Shown: one piece after another, positions 27,277-36,080 of the stretch | Layout: every line of letters begins with the position of its first letter | Position numbering within the stretch: position 1 is the stretch's first letter | NCBI GenBank assembly: GCA_019113165.1 | Contig: DXHV01000078.1 | Location: 1-52,251 of the forward strand | Direction of reading: 5' to 3' | Source: Candidatus Desulfovibrio intestinipullorum | GTDB lineage: Bacteria; Desulfobacterota; Desulfovibrionia; Desulfovibrionales; Desulfovibrionaceae | DNA: 52,251 nt | Program-made: the position numbers and the translations under genes | The notes under the pieces: model-generated | What the model saw: only the letters and a program-made list of their open reading frames with translations | What the model was told of the DNA's origin: nothing | The model's database searches: none

Positions 27277-28128
27277 TCAGTCGGCCTGTCTGGCCCCTTC
27301 GGCAGACTCTCCGGCAGGGCTTTCGGCCGCACCGTCTGCCGGGCCTGCAGCCGGTTCTGCAGTCTGTCCGTCTGCCGGCTGTTCGCCACGTGCCTCTGCC
27401 GGCTGGGTCTTCGTGTCCTGCGGGCCTGCCGAGCCTGTTTGTTCGCTCTGTGTCGTCTGTCCGGCCTGTCCGGGCTGATTCGTCTGACTGGCCTGTTCCG
27501 GCTGGCCGCTGCCTGCAGCCTGCTTCTTGCCGGGGCCAAGCTCGGCAGGACTTAAGCCCACCTGTCTGAGCAGGGCCTTCCACAGATCCTGTATGCCGAA
27601 GCGGGAGGACGAGGAGGTGATCACGGGTTTGATGCCCGTGAGTTTCTGCCATTCCGCAGAGCGGGCGGCCAGTTCGCGCTGGCGGCACTTGTCGGCCTTG
27701 GTGAGCACGGGCAGGATGGGCAGGCTCAGGCTGCGGGCGTATTCCATGAGATTGAGATCCAGGGTCTGCGGAGGGAGCCTGCTGTCAATGAGCAGGACCA
27801 GGCCCTTGAGCGTGGGACATTCCTTCAGGTAGCGCTCAAGAAGACGGGCCCACTTCTCGCGCTCGGCGTGGTTGGCGCGGGCATAGCCGTAGCCTGGCAG
27901 GTCCACCAGGCAGAAGTCCCAGGGGGACACCCGGTAGTAGTTGACCGAACGGGTCTTGCCCGGCGTGGAGCTCACCTTGGCGAGCTTGCGGCGGCAGGCC
28001 AGGGCATTGATGAGGGAGGACTTGCCCACGTTGGAGCGGCCGGCCAGGGCCAGCTGCGCTGTCTCGGTGCCGAGAAGCTGATCAATGGTGTAGGCTGTCT
28101 TTTCCAGAATGAGCTGCGGTGTGGGCAT
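27277..28128 (-). CDS. engB: Ribosome biogenesis GTPase EngB (YihA/YsxC) with long low-complexity tail
   Basis: EngB is a small GTPase needed for late assembly of the large ribosomal subunit. The G motifs are present: GRSNVGKSSLI (30-40), a switch I threonine in STPGKTRSVNYY, DLPGYGYA (76-83) and TKAD (143-146). The normal family length is about 195-210 residues and the core ends near 195. Here about 85 extra residues (200-283) rich in Gln, Gly, Ala, Pro and Thr follow in frame. The start is the ATG at 28128 with GCAGGAG before it; the frame stays open upstream but lacks homology. It is divergent from efp. The tail may be unstructured. Confidence 0.93.
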   Translation of the reverse strand: MPTPQLILEKTAYTIDQLLGTETAQLALAGRSNVGKSSLINALACRRKLAKVSSTPGKTRSVNYYRVSPWDFCLVDLPGYGYARANHAEREKWARLLERYLKECPTLKGLVLLIDSRLPPQTLDLNLMEYARSLSLPILPVLTKADKCRQRELAARSAEWQKLTGIKPVITSSSSRFGIQDLWKALLRQVGLSPAELGPGKKQAAGSGQPEQASQTNQPGQAGQTTQSEQTGSAGPQDTKTQPAEARGEQPADGQTAEPAAGPADGAAESPAGESAEGARQAD

Positions 28129-28671
28129 GACGACTCCTGCAGACCCTGTCGTGCGCGGCCGGATCCCCAATGCTTTGCAAAAACCGTGCTTTTTGGGGAC
28201 CGGCACCAGGTGCCAGGGACTGTATTCGTTTGGGTATGTCCTGTATTCTAGCAGCAAAAGCCCGATTCGCAAAGTGGCGGCAGGAGCCTCGAAAAATGCC
28301 TGTCAGACGGCTTCTCCAAAGTGGGGACGAGCGAAATACAGCCTGTACAAGAGGCTGTGACACTCTTCCTTCCCTGCATCCTCTGCCAGACTTCTCTTGT
28401 CTGGGACGAACAGACAGGCAGAATCAGAGAGTGCCTTTCTGCAGTTTGTCAAAACTTCTTTCTGTATACCGTGGATATGGACCTGACTGCATGAGCCCGA
28501 TCACGAACAGGATGGCATGTGCAGGCAGTCTTGACAGCCTCTGTCAATCAGGTATTCTTACCGACTCAGATCTGCATGCCAGACTGTCCTATCCATAGAA
28601 AAAAACCTGCCTTTTTCTGCGCATCAGGCGCGGACGGGGCTGATACTTTATGTTCCCTCAAGGAGATACCC
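28129..28671. other. Divergent spacer between engB and efp
   Basis: It holds no recognised gene. The efp-proximal half contains a promoter-like pair with a palindrome over the -35 (28531-28558). A/T content is higher than in the genes. Confidence 0.45.
28531..28558 (+). promoter_or_regulatory. Candidate efp promoter with overlapping palindrome
   Basis: TTGACA (28531-28536), a 16-bp spacer and TATTCT (28553-28558) form a good sigma-70-type promoter. The -35 hexamer is the left arm of a perfect 7-bp inverted repeat TTGACAG-CCT-CTGTCAA (28531-28547), which could be an operator. This is a visual call. Confidence 0.45.
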
Positions 28672-29229
28672 ATGTATTCCACCACTGATTTTCGCAAAGG
28701 CCTGAAAATTGAAGTAGACGGCATTCCTTACGAAATTGTCGATTTCCAGCACTTCAAGCCCGGCAAGGGCGGCGCCATGGTGCGCACCAAGCTGCGCAAC
28801 ATCCTCACCGGCCGCATGCAGGACATCACCTTCCGCAGCGGTGACAAGGTCGGCCGTCCCGACCTCGAGACCCGCGACATGCAGTTCCTGTACAAGGAAG
28901 GCACGGATCTTATCTTCATGGACATGACCAACTACGAGCAGATCCAGATGCCTGCCGACGCCACCTCCGGCAAGTCCGACTTCCTGAAGGACGGCCAGCA
29001 GTGCCGCGTGCTGCTCTACAAGGGCAATCCTCTTGATATCGACATTCCCATGTCCATCGTGCTGGAAGTCGTGGACACCGAACCCGGCGCCAAGGGCGAC
29101 ACCGTGAGCAACGTGACCAAGGCTGCCACCCTGGAATCCGGCGCCGTGATCCAGGTGCCCCTCTTCGTGAACGTGGGCGACCGCGTGAAGGTGAACACCG
29201 GCACCAAGGAATACCTCGGACGCGAATAG
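28672..29229 (+). CDS. efp: Elongation factor P
   Basis: EF-P enters the ribosomal E site and rescues stalling at polyproline stretches, which fits a window with several proline-rich proteins. The 185-residue protein has the three beta-barrel domains. The tip loop of domain [14 protein letters not shown], carries Lys32 at the site that is modified or left bare in different bacteria. The C-terminal VQVPLFVN-type block reads [34 protein letters not shown] precedes the ATG. No EpmA/EpmB-type or EarP modification gene is seen nearby. Confidence 0.96.
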   Translation: MYSTTDFRKGLKIEVDGIPYEIVDFQHFKPGKGGAMVRTKLRNILTGRMQDITFRSGDKVGRPDLETRDMQFLYKEGTDLIFMDMTNYEQIQMPADATSGKSDFLKDGQQCRVLLYKGNPLDIDIPMSIVLEVVDTEPGAKGDTVSNVTKAATLESGAVIQVPLFVNVGDRVKVNTGTKEYLGRE

Positions 29230-29248
29230 CCCTCGTGTCCTTGTTTGC

Positions 29249-29270
29249 GGCTCCTGTCTGGACAGGAGCC
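29249..29270. terminator. Short perfect hairpin between efp and ftsK
   Basis: GGCTCCTGTC (29249-29258) pairs with GACAGGAGCC (29261-29270) over a 2-nt gap, so the real loop is larger. There is no T-run. It may attenuate read-through from efp into ftsK, which starts 25 bp later. Confidence 0.45.
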
Positions 29271-29294
29271 ATCGGGTAGAGAAGGGAGAGACGC

Positions 29295-32200
29295 ATGCTT
29301 GAACCTGATGTCAATGACCGGCCGCGTGGCTTCTGGCTGAAGGAGATGTGTGGTCTCTTTCTCCTTTTCTGGATGCTTCTGCTCATCCTGAGCCTGCTGA
29401 GCTTCGATCGCTCCGACCCGAGTCTGAATCATGCCGTGAGCAGCAGTGAGGTCGCCAACCTTGGCGGCCTCATTGGCGCCTATACGGCAGGCTTTCTCAA
29501 CGATCTCTTTGGTTCCGGCTCCCTGGTCCTGCCCGTGGTCCTGGGCGGCGTGGCCATTGGCTGCCTGACCCGCAGGCTTTCTCTGACCTGGTGGCGCTGG
29601 GTGGGCTGTGCCCTGCTGGGCATCAGTGCCCTGGTCTTCTTTGCGGCCCTGGACGTGAGCATTGGCGATCTGTCCGGGGGCGGCATGATTGGCGCCGTCA
29701 TTGCCAGGGGCTCCCAGGCCCTGTTCTCGCCCTTCGGGGCCACCCTGCTGTGGCTCTTTGTCTTCTTTGTGGGCCTGCAGCTCTTTGTGGACTTGTCCTG
29801 GCGGCGCCTCATGACCCGGACAGGCGATGTGCTCGGCCTTTTCCTGGGCCGCTTTGTCCAGCGCGACGAGGCAGGCACCATGCCCGGCCGGGAGAGCGAC
29901 GGGAATTCGGACGCGGACTTTGCCTTTGAGGCCGTGCCCGAGAGCGGCGACAGGCCCAGGGCGGCCAGGCTGCAGCCAGGGAAAGTCAATGCTCAGCCAG
30001 AGGAAGAGCCAGGCCTTTTGGACCGGGCTGCGGGCCGGGTGATCGGAGGCGTCCTTGGCGGCTTGCAGCGCGTGGGCCTGGTCAGGCCCCGCTTTCGTCC
30101 TCTGCAGGACGGAGAGTGGGAAGAAGGCGCAGACAATCAGGCGGGCAGGCAGGCGGACGGTCCGGCAGGATCCACTCTGGTGGACGGCGGACGGGCTCCA
30201 GTCAGGGCCAGAACCCTTATCTTAAGCGAGGAGGACATCCCCTTTGCGAGCACGGACGAGAGCGACGTGCCCATGGATCACTCCTATGCCGATCAGTACG
30301 CCCGCAAGGTGCACATCCCAAGGGTGCTGGAAGAGGATCAGGTGCACGCGACCCGCTCCGCCCGCATCAGGGTGCGCGAGGCCGCCGACAAGCCCCTGCT
30401 CAACCTGCTGTCCAGGGCGGAGCAGGACGAGGAAGCGGCACAGGTCGCAGCGCAGGCCGGGGACCCTGTCCGGTCCGGCATCGACAACGAGCAGATTGAA
30501 GAGGAAGCACAGGCCGTACAGGCCGATCTGGTCCCTGGTGAAGAAGAGCAGGGCGATCGGGACAGAGCGGATACGGCAGACAGGGCAGGCGATCGGTCCC
30601 CTGCTGACACAACCAGGGGCAGTGCCAGGTCTGGCGAGCGGCACGAGCCGGACTATGATCTGGACGAACTGGACGATCTGGACGAAGAGGACGATCTGCC
30701 CGACGAGCCCCGATCCGGCAGGAACACGGACAGATCGCGTCAGGACACACGTCCGGACGACCGTGCAGACAGCACACGCAGGGAGCGTGCGGCCCTGTTC
30801 GGGGCCTTTGACGACGAGACGAAGGATGAGTCTGAGCCCGCATCCGCACAGATGACCGGGGCCGGGCAGACCAGGGCTGAGCGCCAGGACGCAGAGTCCG
30901 CAACCGGGCCGGCAGAGGCCGGGTCCAGGGGGCGGACCAGGACAGACGCCCGCGCAGACAGTTTTGCGGAGCAGGCTGACGACGAGCGTGCTGTCCTTCC
31001 GGGCTCGGCTGCCAGGACGGACGAGCCGGCAGACAGGGACAAAATTTTTGCAGCCTCTGGAACAGAGACGCACCCCCGGGCCAGCGCCCTGCGCGCCAGG
31101 GAAGAGGAGCGGCCTGTGTCCCGGAGCGCAGAACGGTCTGGCGAACGGGCCCCGGAGAAGGATATCAGGGAGGCCAGTGAGGCTGGCTCCAGGAAGACCC
31201 GCCTGACCAGGGACATGATCAAACGCGAGGCCGACCCGGACGGACCGGTCTTTCCGCCGCTGGAGCTTCTGGACCGGCCCGAGGAAGGCCCGGAGGTCAT
31301 GGACGAGGAACTGGACGACTGCGCCCAGGCCCTCATGGGCTGCCTCAGCGACTTTGGCATACAGGCCGACCTTGTGCGGGCAACGCCAGGCCCGGTGGTG
31401 ACCACCTACATGCTGCGTCCTGCTCCAGGCGTGTCCGTGCGTGCCTTTGTGCGCCACACCGAGGACATTGCCCGCTCGCTCATGGCCGTCTCGGTCTTCA
31501 TTCAGGCGCCTGTGCCCGGCACGGACACGGTGGGCATTGTCATTCCCAACCGCAACCGCGCCATTGTCAATTTCCGCGAGATAGCCGAGGACGAGGTCTT
31601 TGCCGAATCCAAGGCCGCCCTGCCGCTCATTGTGGGCCGGGACACCACCGGCAAGCCCTATGTGGGCGATCTGGCCAGGATGCCCCATCTGCTCGTGGCC
31701 GGCGCCACGGGCCAGGGCAAGAGCGTCTGCCTCAATGCCATGCTCACAAGCCTGCTTCTGCGCAAGTCCCCGGACGAGCTCAAGCTTCTGCTGGTGGACC
31801 CCAAGCGGGTGGAAATGGGCATCTACGAAGACGAGTCCCACCTTGTGCACCCCGTGGTCAAGGAAGTCTCGGATGCCAAGAATGCCCTGCTCTGGGCCGT
31901 GCACGAGATGGATCAGCGCTACAGCCAGATGTCCAGGCTCTATACCAAGAACATTGCCGGCTACAATGCCAAGCTCGCCTCCTACAAGGGCAATCTGCCG
32001 CCGGATCTGGCCGATCTCGTGCCCATGCCCTATATTGTCATTGTCATTGACGAGCTGGCCGACCTCATGCTGCAGGCCCGCAAGGACGTGGAGCCCTGCA
32101 TCATCCGCCTGGCCCAGCTGGCCAGGGCCTGCGGCATCCACATGATCATTGCCACCCAGCGCCCGAGCGTGGACGTGGTCACGGGCCTCATCAAGGCCAA

Positions 32201-32672
32201 CTTCCCCTGCCGCATCTGCTTCAGGGTGTCCTCGCGCCAGGACTCCATCACCACCCTGGGCTCGGCAGGCGCCGAAAAGCTCCTTGGCAACGGCGACATG
32301 TTCTACAATCCCAACGGCGGCCACCTGACCCGCCTGCACGGCCCCTACCTCAAGGACGAGGAAGTGCAGGCAGTGGTGGACTTCTGGAAGAAGCAGGTGA
32401 GGCCGCACTACCAGGTGGACTTTGCCACCTGGAACGAGGACGAGGAAGAGGAGACCCGCACCAGAAAGGGCGAGGTCGACAGCACGGACGCCATGTACAG
32501 GGATGTGGTGGACTTCTGCAAGGAAAAGGGCCATGTGTCCATTTCCCTGCTGCAGCGGCGCTTCAACATAGGCTTCAACAAGGCGGCCCGCTACATGGAT
32601 CAGCTGGACCGCGACGGGCTGGTCGGTCCCTCGCCGGGCGCCGGCAAGCCCAGGCCCGTACTCATCAAGTAG
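29295..32672 (+). CDS. ftsK: DNA translocase FtsK with long acidic linker
   Basis: FtsK anchors at the septum and pumps chromosome ends toward dif, where it activates Xer recombination. The N-terminus has about four membrane helices (residues 20-165). A linker of about 460 residues follows, rich in Asp, Glu, Arg, Ala and Gly, with an acidic run near 455-475 (YDLDELDDLDEEDDLPDEP). The motor begins near 640: the family's VTTYMLRPAPGVSV-type block, Walker A GATGQGKSVCLN (about 803), Walker B IVIVIDELADLML and IATQRPSVDVVTGLIKANFP. The C-terminal winged-helix gamma domain (VSISLLQRRFNIGFNKAARYMDQLDRDG) recognises orienting sequences. GAAGGGAGAG lies before the ATG. lolA follows 99 bp later. Confidence 0.95.
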   Translation: MLEPDVNDRPRGFWLKEMCGLFLLFWMLLLILSLLSFDRSDPSLNHAVSSSEVANLGGLIGAYTAGFLNDLFGSGSLVLPVVLGGVAIGCLTRRLSLTWWRWVGCALLGISALVFFAALDVSIGDLSGGGMIGAVIARGSQALFSPFGATLLWLFVFFVGLQLFVDLSWRRLMTRTGDVLGLFLGRFVQRDEAGTMPGRESDGNSDADFAFEAVPESGDRPRAARLQPGKVNAQPEEEPGLLDRAAGRVIGGVLGGLQRVGLVRPRFRPLQDGEWEEGADNQAGRQADGPAGSTLVDGGRAPVRARTLILSEEDIPFASTDESDVPMDHSYADQYARKVHIPRVLEEDQVHATRSARIRVREAADKPLLNLLSRAEQDEEAAQVAAQAGDPVRSGIDNEQIEEEAQAVQADLVPGEEEQGDRDRADTADRAGDRSPADTTRGSARSGERHEPDYDLDELDDLDEEDDLPDEPRSGRNTDRSRQDTRPDDRADSTRRERAALFGAFDDETKDESEPASAQMTGAGQTRAERQDAESATGPAEAGSRGRTRTDARADSFAEQADDERAVLPGSAARTDEPADRDKIFAASGTETHPRASALRAREEERPVSRSAERSGERAPEKDIREASEAGSRKTRLTRDMIKREADPDGPVFPPLELLDRPEEGPEVMDEELDDCAQALMGCLSDFGIQADLVRATPGPVVTTYMLRPAPGVSVRAFVRHTEDIARSLMAVSVFIQAPVPGTDTVGIVIPNRNRAIVNFREIAEDEVFAESKAALPLIVGRDTTGKPYVGDLARMPHLLVAGATGQGKSVCLNAMLTSLLLRKSPDELKLLLVDPKRVEMGIYEDESHLVHPVVKEVSDAKNALLWAVHEMDQRYSQMSRLYTKNIAGYNAKLASYKGNLPPDLADLVPMPYIVIVIDELADLMLQARKDVEPCIIRLAQLARACGIHMIIATQRPSVDVVTGLIKANFPCRICFRVSSRQDSITTLGSAGAEKLLGNGDMFYNPNGGHLTRLHGPYLKDEEVQAVVDFWKKQVRPHYQVDFATWNEDEEEETRTRKGEVDSTDAMYRDVVDFCKEKGHVSISLLQRRFNIGFNKAARYMDQLDRDGLVGPSPGAGKPRPVLIK

Positions 32673-32771
32673 TCCCGGAACGTCCGGGCTCTCTTCGGAC
32701 ACGGGAACCCGGTTTCAGACTCCCTTTCCCTTTTTCAGGAGGACGGGGCCAGAGCGCCCCGGATCTGTATC

Positions 32772-33461
32772 ATGAGACATTTCCTGCCAGGAACATTGTG
32801 CCGTCTTTTGCTTGTGTGCATGCTTTTTGGCGCCATGGCCGCCCAGGCCGTGGCCGCAGACGACATAGCCGAGGTCATGCGCAACCGCTATGCCTCCACC
32901 CAGTCCTTCAAGGCCTTCTTTACCCAGTATCTGACCCACCGCGAGAGCGGGCAGACGGAAAAGCGCGAGGGCGAGCTTCTGTTCAAGAAGCCCTTCTTCA
33001 TTTCCTGGACTACCAAGGCGCCTGCAGCCGAGACCCTCATTGTCTCGGACAAGGAGATCTGGGACTACATTCCTGACGAAGGCGTGGCCTACCGCTATCC
33101 CAGGGATCTTGTGGAAGACTCCCGCTCCCTCATCCAGGTGGTGACAGGCCAGGCCCTGCTCTCCAAGGATTTTGACGTGACCGATGCGGGCACGGAAGGA
33201 AAGCTGCGCATTTTGCAGCTCTATCCCAAGGAACCCGTGCCCCAGCTTGTGGAAGCACGACTCTATGTGGATCCGGTGAAGGGCTACATCCAGCGTGCCG
33301 TGATTACCGACTTCTACGGCAACGCCAACGACGTGCGCTTTACGTCCTTCATTCCCGATGCGGACATCTCCTCCAGTGCCTTCCGCTTCACGCCGCCCAA
33401 GGGCGTGGAAGTGGAGGATCGCGTGGAAAAGCCCGCCGTGGAATCCCGCGATCTCTTCTAG
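32772..33461 (+). CDS. lolA: Outer-membrane lipoprotein carrier protein LolA
   Basis: LolA ferries lipoproteins such as BamD across the periplasm to the outer membrane. A signal peptide (about 1-29, ending AQAVAA) leads into the LolA fold. The SFKAFFTQYLTHRESGQTEKREGELLFKKP segment is the typical start, followed by WDYIPDEGVAYRYPRD and the strands VPQLVEARLYVDPVKGYIQRAVITDFYGNANDVRF. Length is 229 residues. Proximity to ftsK (99 bp, same direction) suggests one unit. A hairpin follows. Confidence 0.88.
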   Translation: MRHFLPGTLCRLLLVCMLFGAMAAQAVAADDIAEVMRNRYASTQSFKAFFTQYLTHRESGQTEKREGELLFKKPFFISWTTKAPAAETLIVSDKEIWDYIPDEGVAYRYPRDLVEDSRSLIQVVTGQALLSKDFDVTDAGTEGKLRILQLYPKEPVPQLVEARLYVDPVKGYIQRAVITDFYGNANDVRFTSFIPDADISSSAFRFTPPKGVEVEDRVEKPAVESRDLF

Positions 33462-33509
33462 AGCAGTGCATTTCACGTACGCTCAAACACAGTTCCTGTT
33501 TTTGTTGAT

Positions 33510-33528
33510 GCGGGGGACAGGCCCCCGC
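33510..33528 (+). terminator. Terminator after lolA
   Basis: A 7-bp G/C stem (33510-33516 with 33522-33528) is followed 11 bp on by CTTTTTG. It lies 50 bp past the lolA stop and faces the convergent sirtuin gene. Confidence 0.55.
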
Positions 33529-33649
33529 GACAAGGCGTCTTTTTGTGCGGCGATCTGTCCCTGGCCAGAGGCCCAGGAGCAGATCGCGTGCGCAAGAGGC
33601 GCCTTTTTGCTGTGCCGCATTTTTGGGGCGGCGTGTCGATAGGATCTGC

Positions 33650-34666
33650 TCACAAGGCAGAAGCCCTGTTTGCGAGCAGATCGGTCAGGGCGCAGAGCAC
33701 GGCATAGATGTCTGCCGCAAGGCACAGGGAGCGGCCCTTGAGCTCCGGGGGGCAGAAGGCTTCATGGAGGTTCAGGCAGACAAGGAAGGATCGGGCATTG
33801 CGGCAGGCCATCTGCCAGAAGGGGTACTTGATAATGCCGGGGGTGTTGCCGCCCACACCAAGCTCCAGCAAAAGGACCTTCTTGTCGGCTGTCCTGTGCA
33901 CAAAGTCCCGGTAGCGGGCCTGAGCCGCATGCCAGCCCTCGTCCTCCACAAAGCTCGCATCCGAGCGCAGGTTCATGGTCATGGGGGCGCCGCAGACAGG
34001 GCAGAAAGGCACACGACCAGAGGGGATGCGCCGGTCCTGCTGTTCGGCCAGCATGGCCCGCACCTGCGTCTCGTTGTCCCATGTTCTGTTCTGGCAGGGC
34101 ACGGAGCACTGCCACAGGCCGTAGTCGCCCTGGGTGTAGAAAAGGCGATCCTTGGCAAAGCCTGCCCGCTGGAAGCAGTGGTCCACATTGGTGGTCAGGA
34201 CAAAGTAGTCTCGTCCTTGCACAAGCTTCAGAAGGTGTGCATAGGTGTCCTTGGGGATGGGGCAGTAGCGGTTGAGGAAGATGTGCCTGCTCCAGTAGGC
34301 CCAGTGCTCTTCCAGGGACGAAAAACGGAAGAAGCCTGCCGTGTACATGTCGGTGAAGTGGTACCTGGCAATGAAGTCGGCAAAGTTCTGCTCAAAGACT
34401 GGTCCGTCGTAGCGGTAGCCTGCAGACGTCGAGAGCCCTGCGCCGGCACCGATGAGCACGGCCTCGGCCTTTTGCAGGTGCTCGGCCAGGCACAGAAGAT
34501 CGCTCATTGCACAGGGAAGGGCGACCGTGTCTCTTTCAGCCTTCGCAAGTGCAGTCTGCCTGAAGGACTCTGGAGAGGTGCGCAGGAAGAGGGCCGCTGA
34601 CTGCCTTGTGCCAGAAGCTGCGTCAGGGGCTCTGTCAGAGGATGTCTTGAGGTGACGTTCGTGCAT
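33650..34666 (-). CDS. Class M sirtuin (SirTM-like) protein ADP-ribosyltransferase, copy B
   Basis: SirTM enzymes of firmicutes and fungi ADP-ribosylate lipoylated GcvH-L instead of deacylating lysines. The fit is strong: GAGAGLSTSAGYRYDG (73-88), FADFIARYHFTDMYTAGF, the HWAYWSRHIF block, LTTNVDH (157-163), and TQGDYGLWQC. In that last motif Gln179 replaces the catalytic His of ordinary sirtuins, as known for class M. A zinc site is offered by Cys187, Cys191, Cys222 and Cys225. LELGVGGNTPGIIKYPFWQM closes the Rossmann part. The start at 34666 has AAGGAT upstream; about 55 extra N-terminal residues lack homology. The ATG at 34507 begins nearer the core. It is last in the macrodomain-sirtuin cluster. 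Confidence 0.88.
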   Translation of the reverse strand: MHERHLKTSSDRAPDAASGTRQSAALFLRTSPESFRQTALAKAERDTVALPCAMSDLLCLAEHLQKAEAVLIGAGAGLSTSAGYRYDGPVFEQNFADFIARYHFTDMYTAGFFRFSSLEEHWAYWSRHIFLNRYCPIPKDTYAHLLKLVQGRDYFVLTTNVDHCFQRAGFAKDRLFYTQGDYGLWQCSVPCQNRTWDNETQVRAMLAEQQDRRIPSGRVPFCPVCGAPMTMNLRSDASFVEDEGWHAAQARYRDFVHRTADKKVLLLELGVGGNTPGIIKYPFWQMACRNARSFLVCLNLHEAFCPPELKGRSLCLAADIYAVLCALTDLLANRASAL

Positions 34667-34886
34667 GGGGAAGATCCTTGGAGATGATCTGAAGCTCTCT
34701 GGAGAGGATTCCTGGAGAGGAGCCATGGACAAGATCCCGGGGAGAGGGGCCGGAAGAATCCGGGAGCGATTTGGGGAGGACTGGCCTTGTGGCGGGTGCT
34801 CTCAGGAAGGCTACGGAAGGAGATTCGTCCGGCAGTGGAGGTCTTTTGGACCCTCCTCGTCGTTCAGGAAGGGAGCTCTTGTGTGT
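34667..34886. other. Gap between the two sirtuin genes
   Basis: About 220 bp of purine-rich sequence with short direct repeats (CTGGAGAGGA twice near 34697-34720). It is long for a tight operon. No gene or clear terminator is seen. Confidence 0.4.
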
Positions 34887-35978
34887 TCAGCGCTTTTGCT
34901 CCTGCCTTTTCAGCAGCAGGTCGAGCACAAGGTCTATGTCTGCCTGCAGGTGCAGGCAGCGGCCGGCCAGGTCCGGGTCATCCTCGACAGCTGTGCCTGC
35001 CAAGGCATGCCCCCTGTCCTCCAGGGAGATGGAGGCAATGAAGGAGCGGGGATTGGCTCGGGCCATCCTGCACAGAGGCGTGCGGATGATGGTGGGGGTG
35101 TTGTCGCCAATGCCGAGCAGAAGGTAGAGCACCCTTTTGCCCTCTATATGTTCCAGAAATTCCTGATAGCGCGTGCAGGCCTTCTCCCAGGCCTCGTCTT
35201 CCACAAAGGGATGGCCGCCGCGCAGGTTCATGCACATGGGGGCCGCGCAGACGGGGCAATACGGGACAAGGTCCGAGGGAATGCGGCCGTTGCGCTGTTC
35301 GGCCACCATGCGGCGGACCTGGGCTTCGTTCACATAGGTTTTGGGATGGCAGGCACGGGAACACTGCCACAGCCCGAAATCGCCCTGAATGGCAAAGAGG
35401 CGCTCTTCTGGGACACCTGCCCTGGCAAGACAGTGATCCACGTTTGTGGTGAACACAAAGGCGTCCCGTCCGGCCAGAAGACGCACAAGTTTTGAGCAGG
35501 TGGTGCCAGGAGGTTCATGGTAGCAGGCAAGGAGAATCAAGCGGCTCCAGTAGGCCCAGTGCTCCTCAGGGGAAGAGAACTGATGAAAACCGCCCCTGTA
35601 CATGTCGCTGAAGTGATAGCGGGCAATGAAGTCGGCAAAGAAGCGGGCAAAGACCGCACCGCCATAGTCATAGCCTGCGGCAAAGGAAAGCCCTGAGCCG
35701 ACACCGACCAGAAGGGCTTCCGAGGCGCACAGTTCCAGAAAGAGGCGATCGACGGCCTCCGGATCCACGGAAAAGCGTTCCCGGTCGCATTGCAGCACAG
35801 CCCTGTTCCTGAGGCTTCCTGCAGAAGCCTGCGTCACTGTCCAGGGATTGGAGCCGCTGAGCAGGGGTGCGAGATCCACGGCACCTTCCCTCTGCTCCTG
35901 CGTGGCACGCCAGGTCTGGCCCTCTTCTGCCCCGGTGGCCGGGGCAGGCGGCGTGCTGCTTCCGGAGGCACTTGTCAT
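34887..35978 (-). CDS. Class M sirtuin (SirTM-like), diverged copy A
   Basis: A paralogue of the next gene on the same strand, about half identical by eye. It has GVGSGLSFAAGYDYGG (92-107), FADFIARYHFSDMYRGGF, FTTNVDH (176-182), IQGDFGLWQC with Gln198 in place of the sirtuin His, and zinc-type Cys206, Cys210, Cys241 and Cys244. It departs from the canonical form in several conserved places: GVGSG for GAGAG, LLGIGDNTPTIIRTPLCRM for LELGVGxNTPxIIKYPFWQM, and CMNLRGG for TMNLRSD. This suggests a changed or relaxed substrate. The first 75 residues are low-complexity. The ATG at 35978 has no ribosome site; GTG at 35879 behind AGGGAAGG is an alternative start. The gap to the macrodomain gene is 102 bp. 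Confidence 0.85.
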   Translation of the reverse strand: MTSASGSSTPPAPATGAEEGQTWRATQEQREGAVDLAPLLSGSNPWTVTQASAGSLRNRAVLQCDRERFSVDPEAVDRLFLELCASEALLVGVGSGLSFAAGYDYGGAVFARFFADFIARYHFSDMYRGGFHQFSSPEEHWAYWSRLILLACYHEPPGTTCSKLVRLLAGRDAFVFTTNVDHCLARAGVPEERLFAIQGDFGLWQCSRACHPKTYVNEAQVRRMVAEQRNGRIPSDLVPYCPVCAAPMCMNLRGGHPFVEDEAWEKACTRYQEFLEHIEGKRVLYLLLGIGDNTPTIIRTPLCRMARANPRSFIASISLEDRGHALAGTAVEDDPDLAGRCLHLQADIDLVLDLLLKRQEQKR

Positions 35979-36080
35979 AAGGAGGCGTTGTCGGCAGATG
36001 GGCTGCCGGCAGAGGGGTCGCTGCCCAAAGACGGGGAACTGCCGGACGGGTTCTTGACGGACGGACTCTTGCAGGACGGG

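Noticed and set aside
30222..32702. 826-codon minus-strand frame opposite ftsK
   Set aside because: Antisense shadow; ftsK motor motifs are on the plus strand.
34665..35495. 276-codon plus-strand frame in the sirtuin region
   Set aside because: Antisense to sirtuin copy A, whose motifs are on the minus strand.
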